Positions 16,892-25,316 of a stretch of DNA of 64,000 bases are shown here, piece by piece (positions within the stretch are counted from its first letter, which is position 1; every line of letters begins with the position of its first letter). Position numbers and translations under genes: made by a program. Location: contig JAETOO010000003.1 in assembly GCA_021771715.1 (NCBI GenBank), positions 1 through 64,000 on the forward strand. The letters are read 5' to 3'. The DNA is from Oscillospiraceae bacterium (GTDB lineage: Bacteria; Bacillota; Clostridia; Lachnospirales; Lachnospiraceae). The notes under the pieces were generated by a model. That model was not told where the DNA came from and ran no database searches. It saw nothing but the letters and a program-made list of their open reading frames with translations.

Positions 16892-18013
16892 ATGGCGTTT
16901 GGAAAGAAGAAAAAGGCTGCCTCTGCGGAAGAAGCAATGTACATGGAGACACAATGGCAGCTCATTGTCAGAAAATTCAAGAAGCACAAGCTGGCAATGG
17001 TCGGTCTTATTATTCTGATAATATTTTACACACTCGGCATTTTCAGCGAGTTCTTTGCGACGCAGGACATCGCAAAGAGAAGTACGGCGGCGATCAGCAT
17101 GCCGCCGACCGCGATCCACTTCGTGGACGAGGAGGGGCACTTTTCCCTGCAGCCGTTCGTCTACGGCAAGAAGCAGGAGGAGGACCCGGTCACCTGGAGA
17201 AAGTACTACGTGGACGACACCAGCGTGAAGCACAAGCTGCGCTTCTTCTACAAGGGCGACCCGTACAAGCTGCTCGGCTTCATCCCGGGCGACATCCATT
17301 TCTTCGGGACACCGGAGCCGGACGTGTTCTTCCCGTTCGGGACGGACTCGTCGGGTAGAGATCTGTACTCCCGCGTGCTCAGCGCGCTCCGCATCTCTCT
17401 GAGTACGGGACTCGTGGGCGTGTTCTTCACCTTCATCCTGGGCTGCCTGTTCGGAGGAATCTCAGGCTTCTACGGAGGAAAGGTGGACACGGTGATTCAG
17501 CGGATTATCGAGTTCCTGATGTCGATGCCGAGCATCCCGCTGTGGATGGCGCTGGCGGCGGCGTTCCCCACGAACTGGTCCTCCCTGAAGACGTACTTTG
17601 CGATCACGATCATCCTGTCGCTGATCGGCTGGACGTCCCTGGCGCGCGTGGTGCGAGGCAAGCTCCTGGAGCTGCGGAACGAGGACTTTGTGACGGCGGC
17701 CCGCGTCTCCGGCGCGACGGACCGGTATATCATCCTGAAGCATCTGCTCCCGTCATTCAGCAGCTATCTGATCGTCAACATCACGCTGGCGATCCCGACG
17801 ATGATCCTCTCGGAGACCTCCCTGAGCTTCCTCGGAATCGGGCTGACACCGCCGATCGTCAGCCTGGGCGTGCTGCTGCAGGATGCGCAGAGCATCAACA
17901 CGATCTCGATGTATCCGTGGCTGATGATTCCTGGCTTCTTCGTCGTTGTCTCCGTGCTGGCCTTCAACTTTGTGGGTGACGGGCTTCGCGATGCGGCGGA
18001 TCCATATAAATAG
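16892..18013 (+). CDS. Opp/Dpp-type ABC transporter permease (DppC-like)
   Basis: This 373-aa protein has a cytoplasmic N-terminal OppC_N segment and first helix (LAMVGLIILIIFYTLGIF). A long extracytoplasmic insertion with GTDSSGRDLYSRVL follows, then five more helices. The coupling motif is ARVSGATDRYIILKHLLP. The insertion between helix 1 and the core is typical of the oligosaccharide branch. It begins 17 bp after the B permease behind AGGAAGGAGG. Confidence 0.9.
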   Translation: MAFGKKKKAASAEEAMYMETQWQLIVRKFKKHKLAMVGLIILIIFYTLGIFSEFFATQDIAKRSTAAISMPPTAIHFVDEEGHFSLQPFVYGKKQEEDPVTWRKYYVDDTSVKHKLRFFYKGDPYKLLGFIPGDIHFFGTPEPDVFFPFGTDSSGRDLYSRVLSALRISLSTGLVGVFFTFILGCLFGGISGFYGGKVDTVIQRIIEFLMSMPSIPLWMALAAAFPTNWSSLKTYFAITIILSLIGWTSLARVVRGKLLELRNEDFVTAARVSGATDRYIILKHLLPSFSSYLIVNITLAIPTMILSETSLSFLGIGLTPPIVSLGVLLQDAQSINTISMYPWLMIPGFFVVVSVLAFNFVGDGLRDAADPYK

Positions 18014-18021
18014 GAAAGGAA

Positions 18022-19035
18022 ATGGGTGAGCGTATGGACGATTATATTTTACAGGTCAATCATCTGAAGACCTATTTCAAGCTGGATACGGGGATCCTGA
18101 AGGCGGTCGACGACGTGACGTTCAAGCTGAGAAGGAATGAGACGATCGGCATCATCGGAGAGTCGGGCTGCGGAAAGAGCGTGACGGCCCACTCGATCCT
18201 GCGCACGGTGCAGAATCCGGGCAAGGTGCTGGGCGGGGAGATTCTCTACAATGACGGCAGCGGCGAGGTGGATCTGGTGAAGTACGGCGCCGACAGCAAG
18301 GAGATGCGCAGGCTGCGCGGCAGCGAGATCTCGATGGTATTCCAGGAGCCGATGGCCAGCCTGTCCCCGGTGTACACGATCGGCGCGCAGATGATGGAGG
18401 CCGTGACGGTCCACCAGGAGAAGAAGGACAAGAAGGCGGCGAAGGAGCTGTGCATGGAGATGCTCAAGGCGGTGGGGATGCCGAACCCGGAGCAGAAGTT
18501 CAAGTCCTACCCGCACCAGATGTCCGGCGGACAGTGCCAAAGGGCGATGATCGCGCTGGCGATGGTGAACCGGCCGAAGATTCTGATCGCGGACGAGCCG
18601 ACTACGGCGCTGGACGTGACGGTGCAGGCCCAGATCACGGATCTGATGAAGCAGTTCCAGCGGGAGTACAACATGTCGATCATCTACATCACGCACGACA
18701 TGGGCGTCATCGCCGAGATGGCGGACACGATCGCGGTGATGTACCTGGGACGTGTGGTGGAGAGCGGCAGCGCGCGGGCGATCTTCAAGAATCCGATCCA
18801 CCCGTACACGAGAGGACTCCTGAACTCGATGCCGGTGCTGGGGAGAAAGACGCGGGAGCGGCTGCAGGCGATCGAGGGCAACGTCCCGGTACCGCTGGAC
18901 CCGCCCGAGGAGTGCGGATTCTGCTCGCGGTGCGCGGAGCGCTTCGAGGAATGTGACAAGAGCATCCCGCCGCTTGTTGAGGTGGAGCCGGAGCACTTTG
19001 TGAGATGCTTCCGCCACCAGGCTGCGGCGAAGTGA
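18022..19035 (+). CDS. Opp/Dpp-type ABC transporter ATPase (DppD-like)
   Basis: This 337-aa ATPase has Walker A GESGCGKS, the Q-loop region FQEPMASLSPVY, signature MSGGQCQRAMIA, Walker B ILIADEPTTALDVT and the H-loop ITHDM. The C-terminal oligo_HPY extension carries Cys residues (CGFCSRCAERFEEC) like those of the Fe-S-containing OppD/DppD group. It pairs with the second ATPase encoded next. ATG 18022 is used; ATG 18034 is possible. Confidence 0.9.
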   Translation: MGERMDDYILQVNHLKTYFKLDTGILKAVDDVTFKLRRNETIGIIGESGCGKSVTAHSILRTVQNPGKVLGGEILYNDGSGEVDLVKYGADSKEMRRLRGSEISMVFQEPMASLSPVYTIGAQMMEAVTVHQEKKDKKAAKELCMEMLKAVGMPNPEQKFKSYPHQMSGGQCQRAMIALAMVNRPKILIADEPTTALDVTVQAQITDLMKQFQREYNMSIIYITHDMGVIAEMADTIAVMYLGRVVESGSARAIFKNPIHPYTRGLLNSMPVLGRKTRERLQAIEGNVPVPLDPPEECGFCSRCAERFEECDKSIPPLVEVEPEHFVRCFRHQAAAK

Positions 19036-19055
19036 CAGGCAGAAGGGAGGACAAC

Positions 19056-20105
19056 ATGTCGGAAGATGTGAAAAAGACACAGAAGCCACTGCTGGAAATC
19101 ACAGGCCTGAAGAAATATTATCCGATTGAGGCCGGGATCGCGAAGCGGCAGATCGGCCTGGTGAAGGCAGTGGATGATATCACATTGAGCATTAACAAGA
19201 ACGAGGTGCTCGGCGTCGTCGGGGAGTCCGGCTGCGGAAAGACGACGCTCGGCAGAACGATTCTGCGGATCATCGAGCCCACGGAGGGCACGGTCAAATT
19301 CCACTTTGACGATCAGGAGATCGACTTTACCGCCCTTGGCAAGAAGGAAATGCGGAAGATGCGCCGCGACATCCAGATGATCTTTCAGAATCCGTACACG
19401 TCGCTGAACCCGCGGATGACGATCCTCGACATCGTGGCGGAGCCCATGCGGCTGGCCGGGGGCTACACGGAGGAGCAGATCACGGACCGCGTGAAGTACC
19501 TGATCAGCAAGGTGGGGCTGGAGATCAAGCATCTGAACCGCTATCCGCATGCGTTCAGCGGCGGGCAGCGTCAGAGAATCGGGATCGCGCGTGCGCTGGC
19601 CTGCGGACCGAAGTTCGTGGTGGCCGACGAGGCCGTGTCGGCGCTGGACGTGTCGATCCAGGCGCAGATTCTGAACCTCCTGCAGGAGCTGAAGGAGGAG
19701 TATGACCTGACCTACATGTTCATCGCGCACAATCTGAGTGTGGTGGAGCACATCTCAGACCGCGTGTGCGTGATGTACCTGGGGAAGGTCGTGGAGCTGG
19801 CAGAGACGGAGGAGCTGTTCTACCACCCGCTCCACCCGTACACGGAGGCGCTGATGTCGGCGATTCCGGTGGCTGACCCCACGGTCAAAAATGAGCGCAT
19901 TATGCTGCCGGGCGAGGTGGGCAATGCGGCGAACCTCCCGGAGGGATGCTGCTTCCACCCGCGCTGCAGATATGCAAAGGAGTGCTGCAAAAAGGAATGC
20001 CCGTCTCTTACGGAGGTGGGAAACGGCCACTTTGTGGCGTGCCATTTTGCCAAGCAGCTGTCTCTGGACGGAATCGGAGAGCTGAAGGTAAAGAAAAGTG
20101 AATAA
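19056..20105 (+). CDS. Opp/Dpp-type ABC transporter ATPase (DppF-like)
   Basis: This 349-aa ATPase has Walker A GESGCGKTT, signature FSGGQRQRIGIARAL, Walker B VVADEAVSALDVS and the H-loop IAHNLS. The oligo_HPY tail with Cys residues (CCFHPRCRYAKECCKKEC) is present. Together with the DppD-like subunit it powers uptake by the B/C permeases. ATG 19056 follows AAGGGAGGACAAC; an in-frame upstream start would overlap the previous gene. Confidence 0.9.
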   Translation: MSEDVKKTQKPLLEITGLKKYYPIEAGIAKRQIGLVKAVDDITLSINKNEVLGVVGESGCGKTTLGRTILRIIEPTEGTVKFHFDDQEIDFTALGKKEMRKMRRDIQMIFQNPYTSLNPRMTILDIVAEPMRLAGGYTEEQITDRVKYLISKVGLEIKHLNRYPHAFSGGQRQRIGIARALACGPKFVVADEAVSALDVSIQAQILNLLQELKEEYDLTYMFIAHNLSVVEHISDRVCVMYLGKVVELAETEELFYHPLHPYTEALMSAIPVADPTVKNERIMLPGEVGNAANLPEGCCFHPRCRYAKECCKKECPSLTEVGNGHFVACHFAKQLSLDGIGELKVKKSE

Positions 20106-20124
20106 AGTAATGGAGGAAGGGAAC

Positions 20125-21783
20125 ATGAGCAGACAGGTAAACATCAACGTGGACGCATCCAAGGTGACAGGCGCGCAGGAGCATCTGTGGCGCTATATCG
20201 GATACGACGAGTGCAACTACAGCTACATCCCGGAGGGAATCGAGCTGCTGAACAAATTTGCGGCTCTGGGCGATGCGCCGTACTACTTCAGGACACATTT
20301 TATGTTCTGTACCGGCAACTGCCACGGCACCTACAAGTTCGGATCCACGAATATTTACTGGGAAAACGAGGACGGAGAGGCAGTTTACGACTTTACATAC
20401 TATGACATGATTATTGATTCCTTTATCAAGACGGGGAACAAGCCGTTTGTGGAGCTGGGCTTCATGCCGATGGCGCTCTTCGACCGCTCGTACGTGCGGT
20501 CCGTGGAGGGGAACTGGGACAACTACAGCCAGTACAAGGAGATCGGATGGACCTGCCCGCCGAAGGATTACGACAAGTGGCACGCGTTCATGGAGGCGCT
20601 GATCACACACCTGGTGGAGCGCTACGGCGCGAAGGAGGTGGAGACCTGGTACTTCGAGCTCTGGAATGAGCCGGATATCTTCTACTGGAGCGGCACGGCG
20701 GCGGAGTACTGCAGGCTCTACGACTACACGGAGCATGCGGTCCATGCGGTGCTCCCGTCGCTTCGCCTCTCAGGCCCGGCTGTGACGGGGATCTATGAGG
20801 GGGGAAGAGCGCAGAAATTCTTCCGCTTCTTCCTGGGCCACTGCCGTGACGGCGCGAACTTCTGCACGCAGGAGAAGGGGACGAGACTGGACTTCATCAC
20901 CTTCCATGTGAAGGGCGGCGGCTTCCCGTTTGAGATGCACGCGGCGAAGGCGGTTCCGTCCGTGGAGAGTCTGGTGCACCAGGTGAAGCTGGGTCTGGAT
21001 GCGATCGTGGAGTATGGCTACGGCGACTGCGAGGTCGTGCTGTCCGAGGCGGACCCGGACGGCTGGGCTGCGGGCGGCGTGTACGACAACGCAAACATGA
21101 TTTTCCGGAACACGGAGTACTATGCGACGTATGTGGCCTCCACGTACGAGAAGATCGACCAGCTCTGCGGACAGTACGGGATCAAGGTGCGGCCGCTGGC
21201 ATGGGCGTTCATGTTCCCGGGCGAGCGCTGCTTCGAGGGCACGCGGACGTTCACGACACAGGGAATCGACAAGGCGGTCTTCAACATGTTCAAGATCTAC
21301 GGATCTCTGGGCGACGAGAAGCTGGCGTTTACAAGCGACGGGGCGGAGCACCTCGATTTCCTCGAGGAGCCGGACATCGGAGTGAAGAACCACAGCCAGT
21401 ACACCGGCGAGGGCGAGGAGACGGATGTGTCCGGGTTCGCGGTCAGAGGCAAAAACGGGGAGACGCAGATTGTCGTGTACAGCCACAACAACGACCGGGA
21501 TCTGAAGGAGGAGCGCGAGGTGGTGCTGACCGTCGCAGGGCTCACGGGGGACTGCGCGCAGGTAGAGCACTACCGGATCGACGCGGAGCACTCGAACGCG
21601 TACGCCGAGTGGCTGCGCCAGGGCAGCCCACTGTTCCCGGCAGGAGAGCAGTACGCGGCGATCAAGGCGAGAGACGGGCTGGAGAAGCTGACCGGGGACC
21701 AGAAGGTAGCGGTCGCGGACGGCAAGATGGAGCTGCGGTTTACGATGCCGACGCACGGGGTGTCGTATCTGGTGATTCGATAG
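20125..21783 (+). CDS. GH39-like glycoside hydrolase (beta-xylosidase family), cytoplasmic
   Basis: This 552-aa protein is a (beta/alpha)8 glycosidase with a C-terminal beta domain. WYFELWNEPD carries the predicted acid/base Glu, and VVLSEADPDG the likely nucleophile Glu. Both sites and the overall layout fit GH39 beta-xylosidases, though the nucleophile context is atypical. No signal peptide is present, so it should hydrolyse a glycoside after ABC import. The substrate could be a xyloside or another pentoside; the sequence does not settle it. ATG 20125 follows GGAGGAAGGGAAC; the open frame upstream overlaps the ATPase gene. It is 19 bp from the transporter genes and 32 bp from the next enzyme. 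Confidence 0.8.
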   Translation: MSRQVNINVDASKVTGAQEHLWRYIGYDECNYSYIPEGIELLNKFAALGDAPYYFRTHFMFCTGNCHGTYKFGSTNIYWENEDGEAVYDFTYYDMIIDSFIKTGNKPFVELGFMPMALFDRSYVRSVEGNWDNYSQYKEIGWTCPPKDYDKWHAFMEALITHLVERYGAKEVETWYFELWNEPDIFYWSGTAAEYCRLYDYTEHAVHAVLPSLRLSGPAVTGIYEGGRAQKFFRFFLGHCRDGANFCTQEKGTRLDFITFHVKGGGFPFEMHAAKAVPSVESLVHQVKLGLDAIVEYGYGDCEVVLSEADPDGWAAGGVYDNANMIFRNTEYYATYVASTYEKIDQLCGQYGIKVRPLAWAFMFPGERCFEGTRTFTTQGIDKAVFNMFKIYGSLGDEKLAFTSDGAEHLDFLEEPDIGVKNHSQYTGEGEETDVSGFAVRGKNGETQIVVYSHNNDRDLKEEREVVLTVAGLTGDCAQVEHYRIDAEHSNAYAEWLRQGSPLFPAGEQYAAIKARDGLEKLTGDQKVAVADGKMELRFTMPTHGVSYLVIR

Positions 21784-21815
21784 AATAAAGCAAATGCAGA
21801 TAGGAGTGGATCAGA

Positions 21816-22493
21816 ATGAAGGATTTGAGCAGCAAGACACTGGGAATCATTCACGCTTCCCACATTACGATCAAGGCGATGGAGCCGTACATTGCGCAGT
21901 ACATTCCCAAGGTGCAGATCATGCATCTGTGCGACGACACGATTCAGAGAGACAACATCAAGGCCGGCGCCGGCGTGATTCCGAAGGTAAATTACTTTAA
22001 GTTTGCGGAGTATGCGCACAATCTGGAGGAGGCCGGTGTGGATCTGATTCTGCTGGCGTGCTCCACGTTCAACTACGCGGCAGAGCTGGGCCGTCCGCTG
22101 GTGAACACGCCGATCGCGCAGATCGACCGCCCGATGATGGAGAAGGCGGTCCGCACCGGAAAGAAGATCGGCCTGCTGGCGACGCTGGCGACGACGGTTC
22201 CGTCCTCAGAGCGGCTGCTGGACATCGCGGCGGCGGAGGCAGGGGTCGAGATCGAGCGGAAGACCGTGCTGTGCAGCGAGGCGTTTGAGGAGTACTCGAA
22301 GGGAAATATCGAGAAGCACAATGAGATTCTGGTGGACGCCATCGACAAGCTGTCGGACGAGGTGGACTGCATCGTGATGGCGCAGCTCTCCATGTCGGCG
22401 CTGGCGCCGTACCTGAAGGAGACGAAGGTGCCGGTGTACAACAGCGGCGAGACCGGATTCCTGCGGGTGCGCGAGATGCTGGAAAACATGTAG
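21816..22493 (+). CDS. Asp/Glu/hydantoin racemase-superfamily protein
   Basis: This 225-aa protein has the racemase fold. The first catalytic Cys lies in LILLACSTFNYA. At the place of the second Cys, normally in a VLGC/VLAC context, the sequence is IVMAQLSMSAL, so that Cys is missing. One-Cys relatives include decarboxylases and isomerases, so racemisation by two-base chemistry is unlikely. It is translated between the glycosidase and the transketolase, with 21 bp to the latter. A role in processing a sugar-acid or keto intermediate is plausible but inferred. Confidence 0.75.
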   Translation: MKDLSSKTLGIIHASHITIKAMEPYIAQYIPKVQIMHLCDDTIQRDNIKAGAGVIPKVNYFKFAEYAHNLEEAGVDLILLACSTFNYAAELGRPLVNTPIAQIDRPMMEKAVRTGKKIGLLATLATTVPSSERLLDIAAAEAGVEIERKTVLCSEAFEEYSKGNIEKHNEILVDAIDKLSDEVDCIVMAQLSMSALAPYLKETKVPVYNSGETGFLRVREMLENM

Positions 22494-22514
22494 AAGGTGA
22501 GGGAGGAAGCAGAA

Positions 22515-23345
22515 ATGTTGGATCAGAGGGAAAAGCAGGCGCTCATGGAGCGCGCGTGCGAGATCAGAAAGGATATTGTAACCATGATCGGCGTGGGCAA
22601 GGCCGGCCATCTGGGAGGCTCCTGCTCGCTGGCGGACATTGTGACCGTGCTGTATTTTCACAAGATGCGCCACGATCCGAAGAACCCGGACATGCGCGAC
22701 CGCGACCGTTTCATCCTGAGCAAGGGACACGCGGCGATCGTGCAGTACGCGGCGCTGATGGAGTGCGGCTATTTTGACAAGGAAGCTTCCATCCACACCC
22801 TGAAAAAGCTGGGCAGCCATCTGCAGGGGCACCCGGACATGCGCAAGCTGGTGGGGATCGAGGCGAATACAGGATCGCTGGGACAGGGCGTATCCTTGGC
22901 TGCGGGCCTGGCCGCAGGGCTTCGGCTGGATCAGATTGACAGCAAGGTGTACGTGGCAGTCGGCGACGGCGAGCTGGCCGAGGGACAGCTCTGGGAGGCG
23001 TTTATGGCTGCGTCCAACTTCGGTCTCGACAATCTGCGCGTGATCATCGACCGCAACGGGCTCCAGGCGACCGGAAGAACCGCGGATCGCTTTAAGATCG
23101 GAAATCTGGAAGACAAGATGAGATCGTTTGGCTTTGAGGTGCTCGTGATTGACGGACACGACATGGACCAGATTGCCGGAGCGCTGGATCGCGCGGACGA
23201 GGTGAAGGGAAAACCGGTGTGCATCATTGCAGATACCGTGAAGGGCAAAGGGATTCCTTTCGCAGAGGGAGTGGCAGCCTTCCACAATGGAACGCTGACG
23301 CAGGAACAGTACCAGGAGGCACTGCGGGTGCTGGAGGAGGCGTGA
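22515..23345 (+). CDS. Transketolase N-terminal (TPP-binding) subunit
   Basis: This 276-aa subunit has the TPP motif, GDGELAEGQLWEA through to IIDRNGLQ, and the substrate-side His in KAGHLGGS and SKGHAAI. It corresponds to the N-terminal half of a full transketolase. Split transketolases occur as dedicated enzymes in sugar-catabolic operons, such as those for apulose phosphate or sulfofructose, as well as in central metabolism. ATG 22515 follows GGGAGGAAGC. Confidence 0.92.
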   Translation: MLDQREKQALMERACEIRKDIVTMIGVGKAGHLGGSCSLADIVTVLYFHKMRHDPKNPDMRDRDRFILSKGHAAIVQYAALMECGYFDKEASIHTLKKLGSHLQGHPDMRKLVGIEANTGSLGQGVSLAAGLAAGLRLDQIDSKVYVAVGDGELAEGQLWEAFMAASNFGLDNLRVIIDRNGLQATGRTADRFKIGNLEDKMRSFGFEVLVIDGHDMDQIAGALDRADEVKGKPVCIIADTVKGKGIPFAEGVAAFHNGTLTQEQYQEALRVLEEA

Positions 23346-23346
23346 G

Positions 23347-24276
23347 ATGAGTATGCATAATCAGAGAAAAGAATATGGAAAAATGCTGGTGGAGCTGGGC
23401 GAGCAGAATCCGGATATCGTGGTTCTGGAGGCCGATCTCGGAAAATCGACCATGAGCTGCATGTTTGAGGAGAAATTTCCGGAGCGCTATTTTGAGATGG
23501 GAATCGCCGAGCAGAATATGACCAGCTTCGCGGGCGGGCTGGCTCTGGCGGGCAAGATTCCGTTCACCAACACGTTCGCGGTGTTCGCGACGGGGCGGGC
23601 GTACGACCAGATCCGCCAGAGCATCGCGACGGCGAAGCTCAATGTGAAGATTGTGGGCTCGAGCAGCGGAATGTCCGATTTCGGCGACGGCGCGACGCAC
23701 CAGTCGGTGGACGATATTGCGATCATGAGCGCGATCCCGAATCTGACCGTGTTCACGCCGTGCGACGGCGTGGAGGTGCGCAAGGCCGTGGAGGCCGCTG
23801 TGGCTGTGGACGGGCCGTGCTACATCCGGCTGTGCAGAAACGATCTGGAAGACATTTTCCCGGAGGATGCCAAGTACCGGGTCGGTGAGCCGGTGGTGCT
23901 GCGGGACGGGACGGACGTGGCCGTGTTCACGCACGGAATCATGGCGCACGGCGCCCTGGAGGCTGCGAAGCTGGCCAAGGAGAAGGGCATCAGCGTGAAG
24001 GTCGTTCACATCCCGACGGTGAAGCCGCTTAACGAAGAGGCGGTCAAGGCATGTGCAGCGGGCATGAAGGGCATCGTCGTCTGCGAGGAGAGCAACATCC
24101 GCGGCGGACTGAACATGCTGATCAGCTATATCCTGCGCGGCAGCGCGATTCCGATGGAGAGCGTCGCGGTCATGGACGTGTTCGGACAGTCGGCGTCCTC
24201 GCACGCGGAGCTGCTGCAGGAGTATGGGCTGGACGCGGGGAGTATCTTGGAGAAGATTGAGAAGTTGACTAAATAA
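23347..24276 (+). CDS. Transketolase C-terminal (pyrimidine-binding/transketolase C) subunit
   Basis: This 309-aa partner supplies the catalytic Glu that activates TPP (ERYFEMGIAEQNM). It also has the substrate-binding GDGATHQSVDDIAIM stretch and the transketolase C domain (about 190-309). Its start codon directly follows the stop of the N-terminal subunit gene (TGAGATG), so translation is coupled and a 1:1 complex is expected. Its place in an inducible operon argues for a dedicated substrate rather than housekeeping. Confidence 0.92.
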   Translation: MSMHNQRKEYGKMLVELGEQNPDIVVLEADLGKSTMSCMFEEKFPERYFEMGIAEQNMTSFAGGLALAGKIPFTNTFAVFATGRAYDQIRQSIATAKLNVKIVGSSSGMSDFGDGATHQSVDDIAIMSAIPNLTVFTPCDGVEVRKAVEAAVAVDGPCYIRLCRNDLEDIFPEDAKYRVGEPVVLRDGTDVAVFTHGIMAHGALEAAKLAKEKGISVKVVHIPTVKPLNEEAVKACAAGMKGIVVCEESNIRGGLNMLISYILRGSAIPMESVAVMDVFGQSASSHAELLQEYGLDAGSILEKIEKLTK

Positions 24277-24326
24277 GTGGAAAAGAGCCAGGCATAGATA
24301 CAGGCTGTGGGCGTGTACAGTGAGTG

Positions 24327-24365
24327 CGCCGCAAAAAGCAGGGATTGTGTGTGCGATTTGCGGCG
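24327..24365 (+). terminator. Intercistronic hairpin after the transketolase genes
   Basis: CGCCGCAAA (24327-24335) pairs perfectly with TTTGCGGCG (24357-24365). No T-run follows. It lies in the 143-bp gap before the reductase gene and may tune expression of the last two genes. Confidence 0.5.
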
Positions 24366-24419
24366 TGCTTGTATGATATTGCGGGCATGTAGATTAGGAT
24401 TCGGATAGGAGGAAGCAGT

Positions 24420-25304
24420 ATGAGAGCAGGATTTATCGGACTTGGGATCATGGGGAAGCCGATGGCGAAGAATCTGCTGCGGGCAGGCTACGCGGTGCAG
24501 GTTTACGATCACCATGAGGAGTCGATTCAGGAGGTGGCAGCCGAGGGCGGCGTTCCGTGCGGGAGCGCGAGGGAGGCGGCCGATGGCGCAGATGTGATCT
24601 TCACGATGCTGCCGAACTCCCCGCAGGTGAAGACCGCGCTGCTGGAGAAGGACGGCGTGCTGGAGAGCATGAAGAAGGGAGCGATCGTGGTGGACATGAG
24701 CTCCATCGACCCGACCGTCTCCATCGAGCTGGAGAAGGCAGTGACTGCAGCGGGCGGCGAGATGATCGACGCGCCGGTGAGCGGCGGGGAGCCGAAGGCG
24801 ATCGACGGGACGGTATCGTTCATGTGCGGCGGCAAGGAGGATGTGTTTGAGAAGGTGAAGCCGATGCTGGCGAAGATGGGCCGCGATGTGACGCTGGTGG
24901 GCCCGATCGGGAGTGGCAACATGACCAAGCTGGCGAACCAGATCATCGTGGCAGTCAATATCGCGGCGCTCTCGGAGGCGATGGTGCTGGCGAGCAAGTC
25001 CGGCGTGAACCCGGAGAACGTGTACCGGGCGATCCGCGGCGGACTGGCAGGGAGCACCGTGATGGACGCGAAGGCGCCGATGATGCTCGACCGCAACTTC
25101 AACCCGGGCTTCCGCATCGAGCTGCACATCAAGGATCTGACGAACGCGATGAACGCGGCGAAGGCGGTGGACATGGATCTGCCGATGGCGGAGAAGGTGC
25201 TGGACATGATGAAGCAGCTGCAGGAGAACGGAATGGGCAAATGCGACCACAGCGCCGTCGTGCGGTACTACGAGGAGCAGGAAGGCGTGGAGGTCAAGCG
25301 GTAG
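24420..25304 (+). CDS. garR: 2-hydroxy-3-oxopropionate (tartronate semialdehyde) reductase
   Basis: This 294-aa protein belongs to the beta-hydroxyacid dehydrogenase family. It has the Rossmann motif GFIGLGIMGKPMAKNL, substrate motif DAPVSGGEPKAIDGT, catalytic Lys motif GNMTKLANQ and the C-terminal GFRIELHIKDL. Long blocks match E. coli GarR/GlxR as I know them, so NAD(P)H-dependent reduction of tartronate semialdehyde to D-glycerate is the best guess. HIBADH-family homologues also reduce other C3 and sulfo-C3 aldehydes. It sits 12 bp ahead of the epimerase/isomerase gene. Confidence 0.85.
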   Translation: MRAGFIGLGIMGKPMAKNLLRAGYAVQVYDHHEESIQEVAAEGGVPCGSAREAADGADVIFTMLPNSPQVKTALLEKDGVLESMKKGAIVVDMSSIDPTVSIELEKAVTAAGGEMIDAPVSGGEPKAIDGTVSFMCGGKEDVFEKVKPMLAKMGRDVTLVGPIGSGNMTKLANQIIVAVNIAALSEAMVLASKSGVNPENVYRAIRGGLAGSTVMDAKAPMMLDRNFNPGFRIELHIKDLTNAMNAAKAVDMDLPMAEKVLDMMKQLQENGMGKCDHSAVVRYYEEQEGVEVKR

Positions 25305-25316
25305 GAGGAGACGAGG

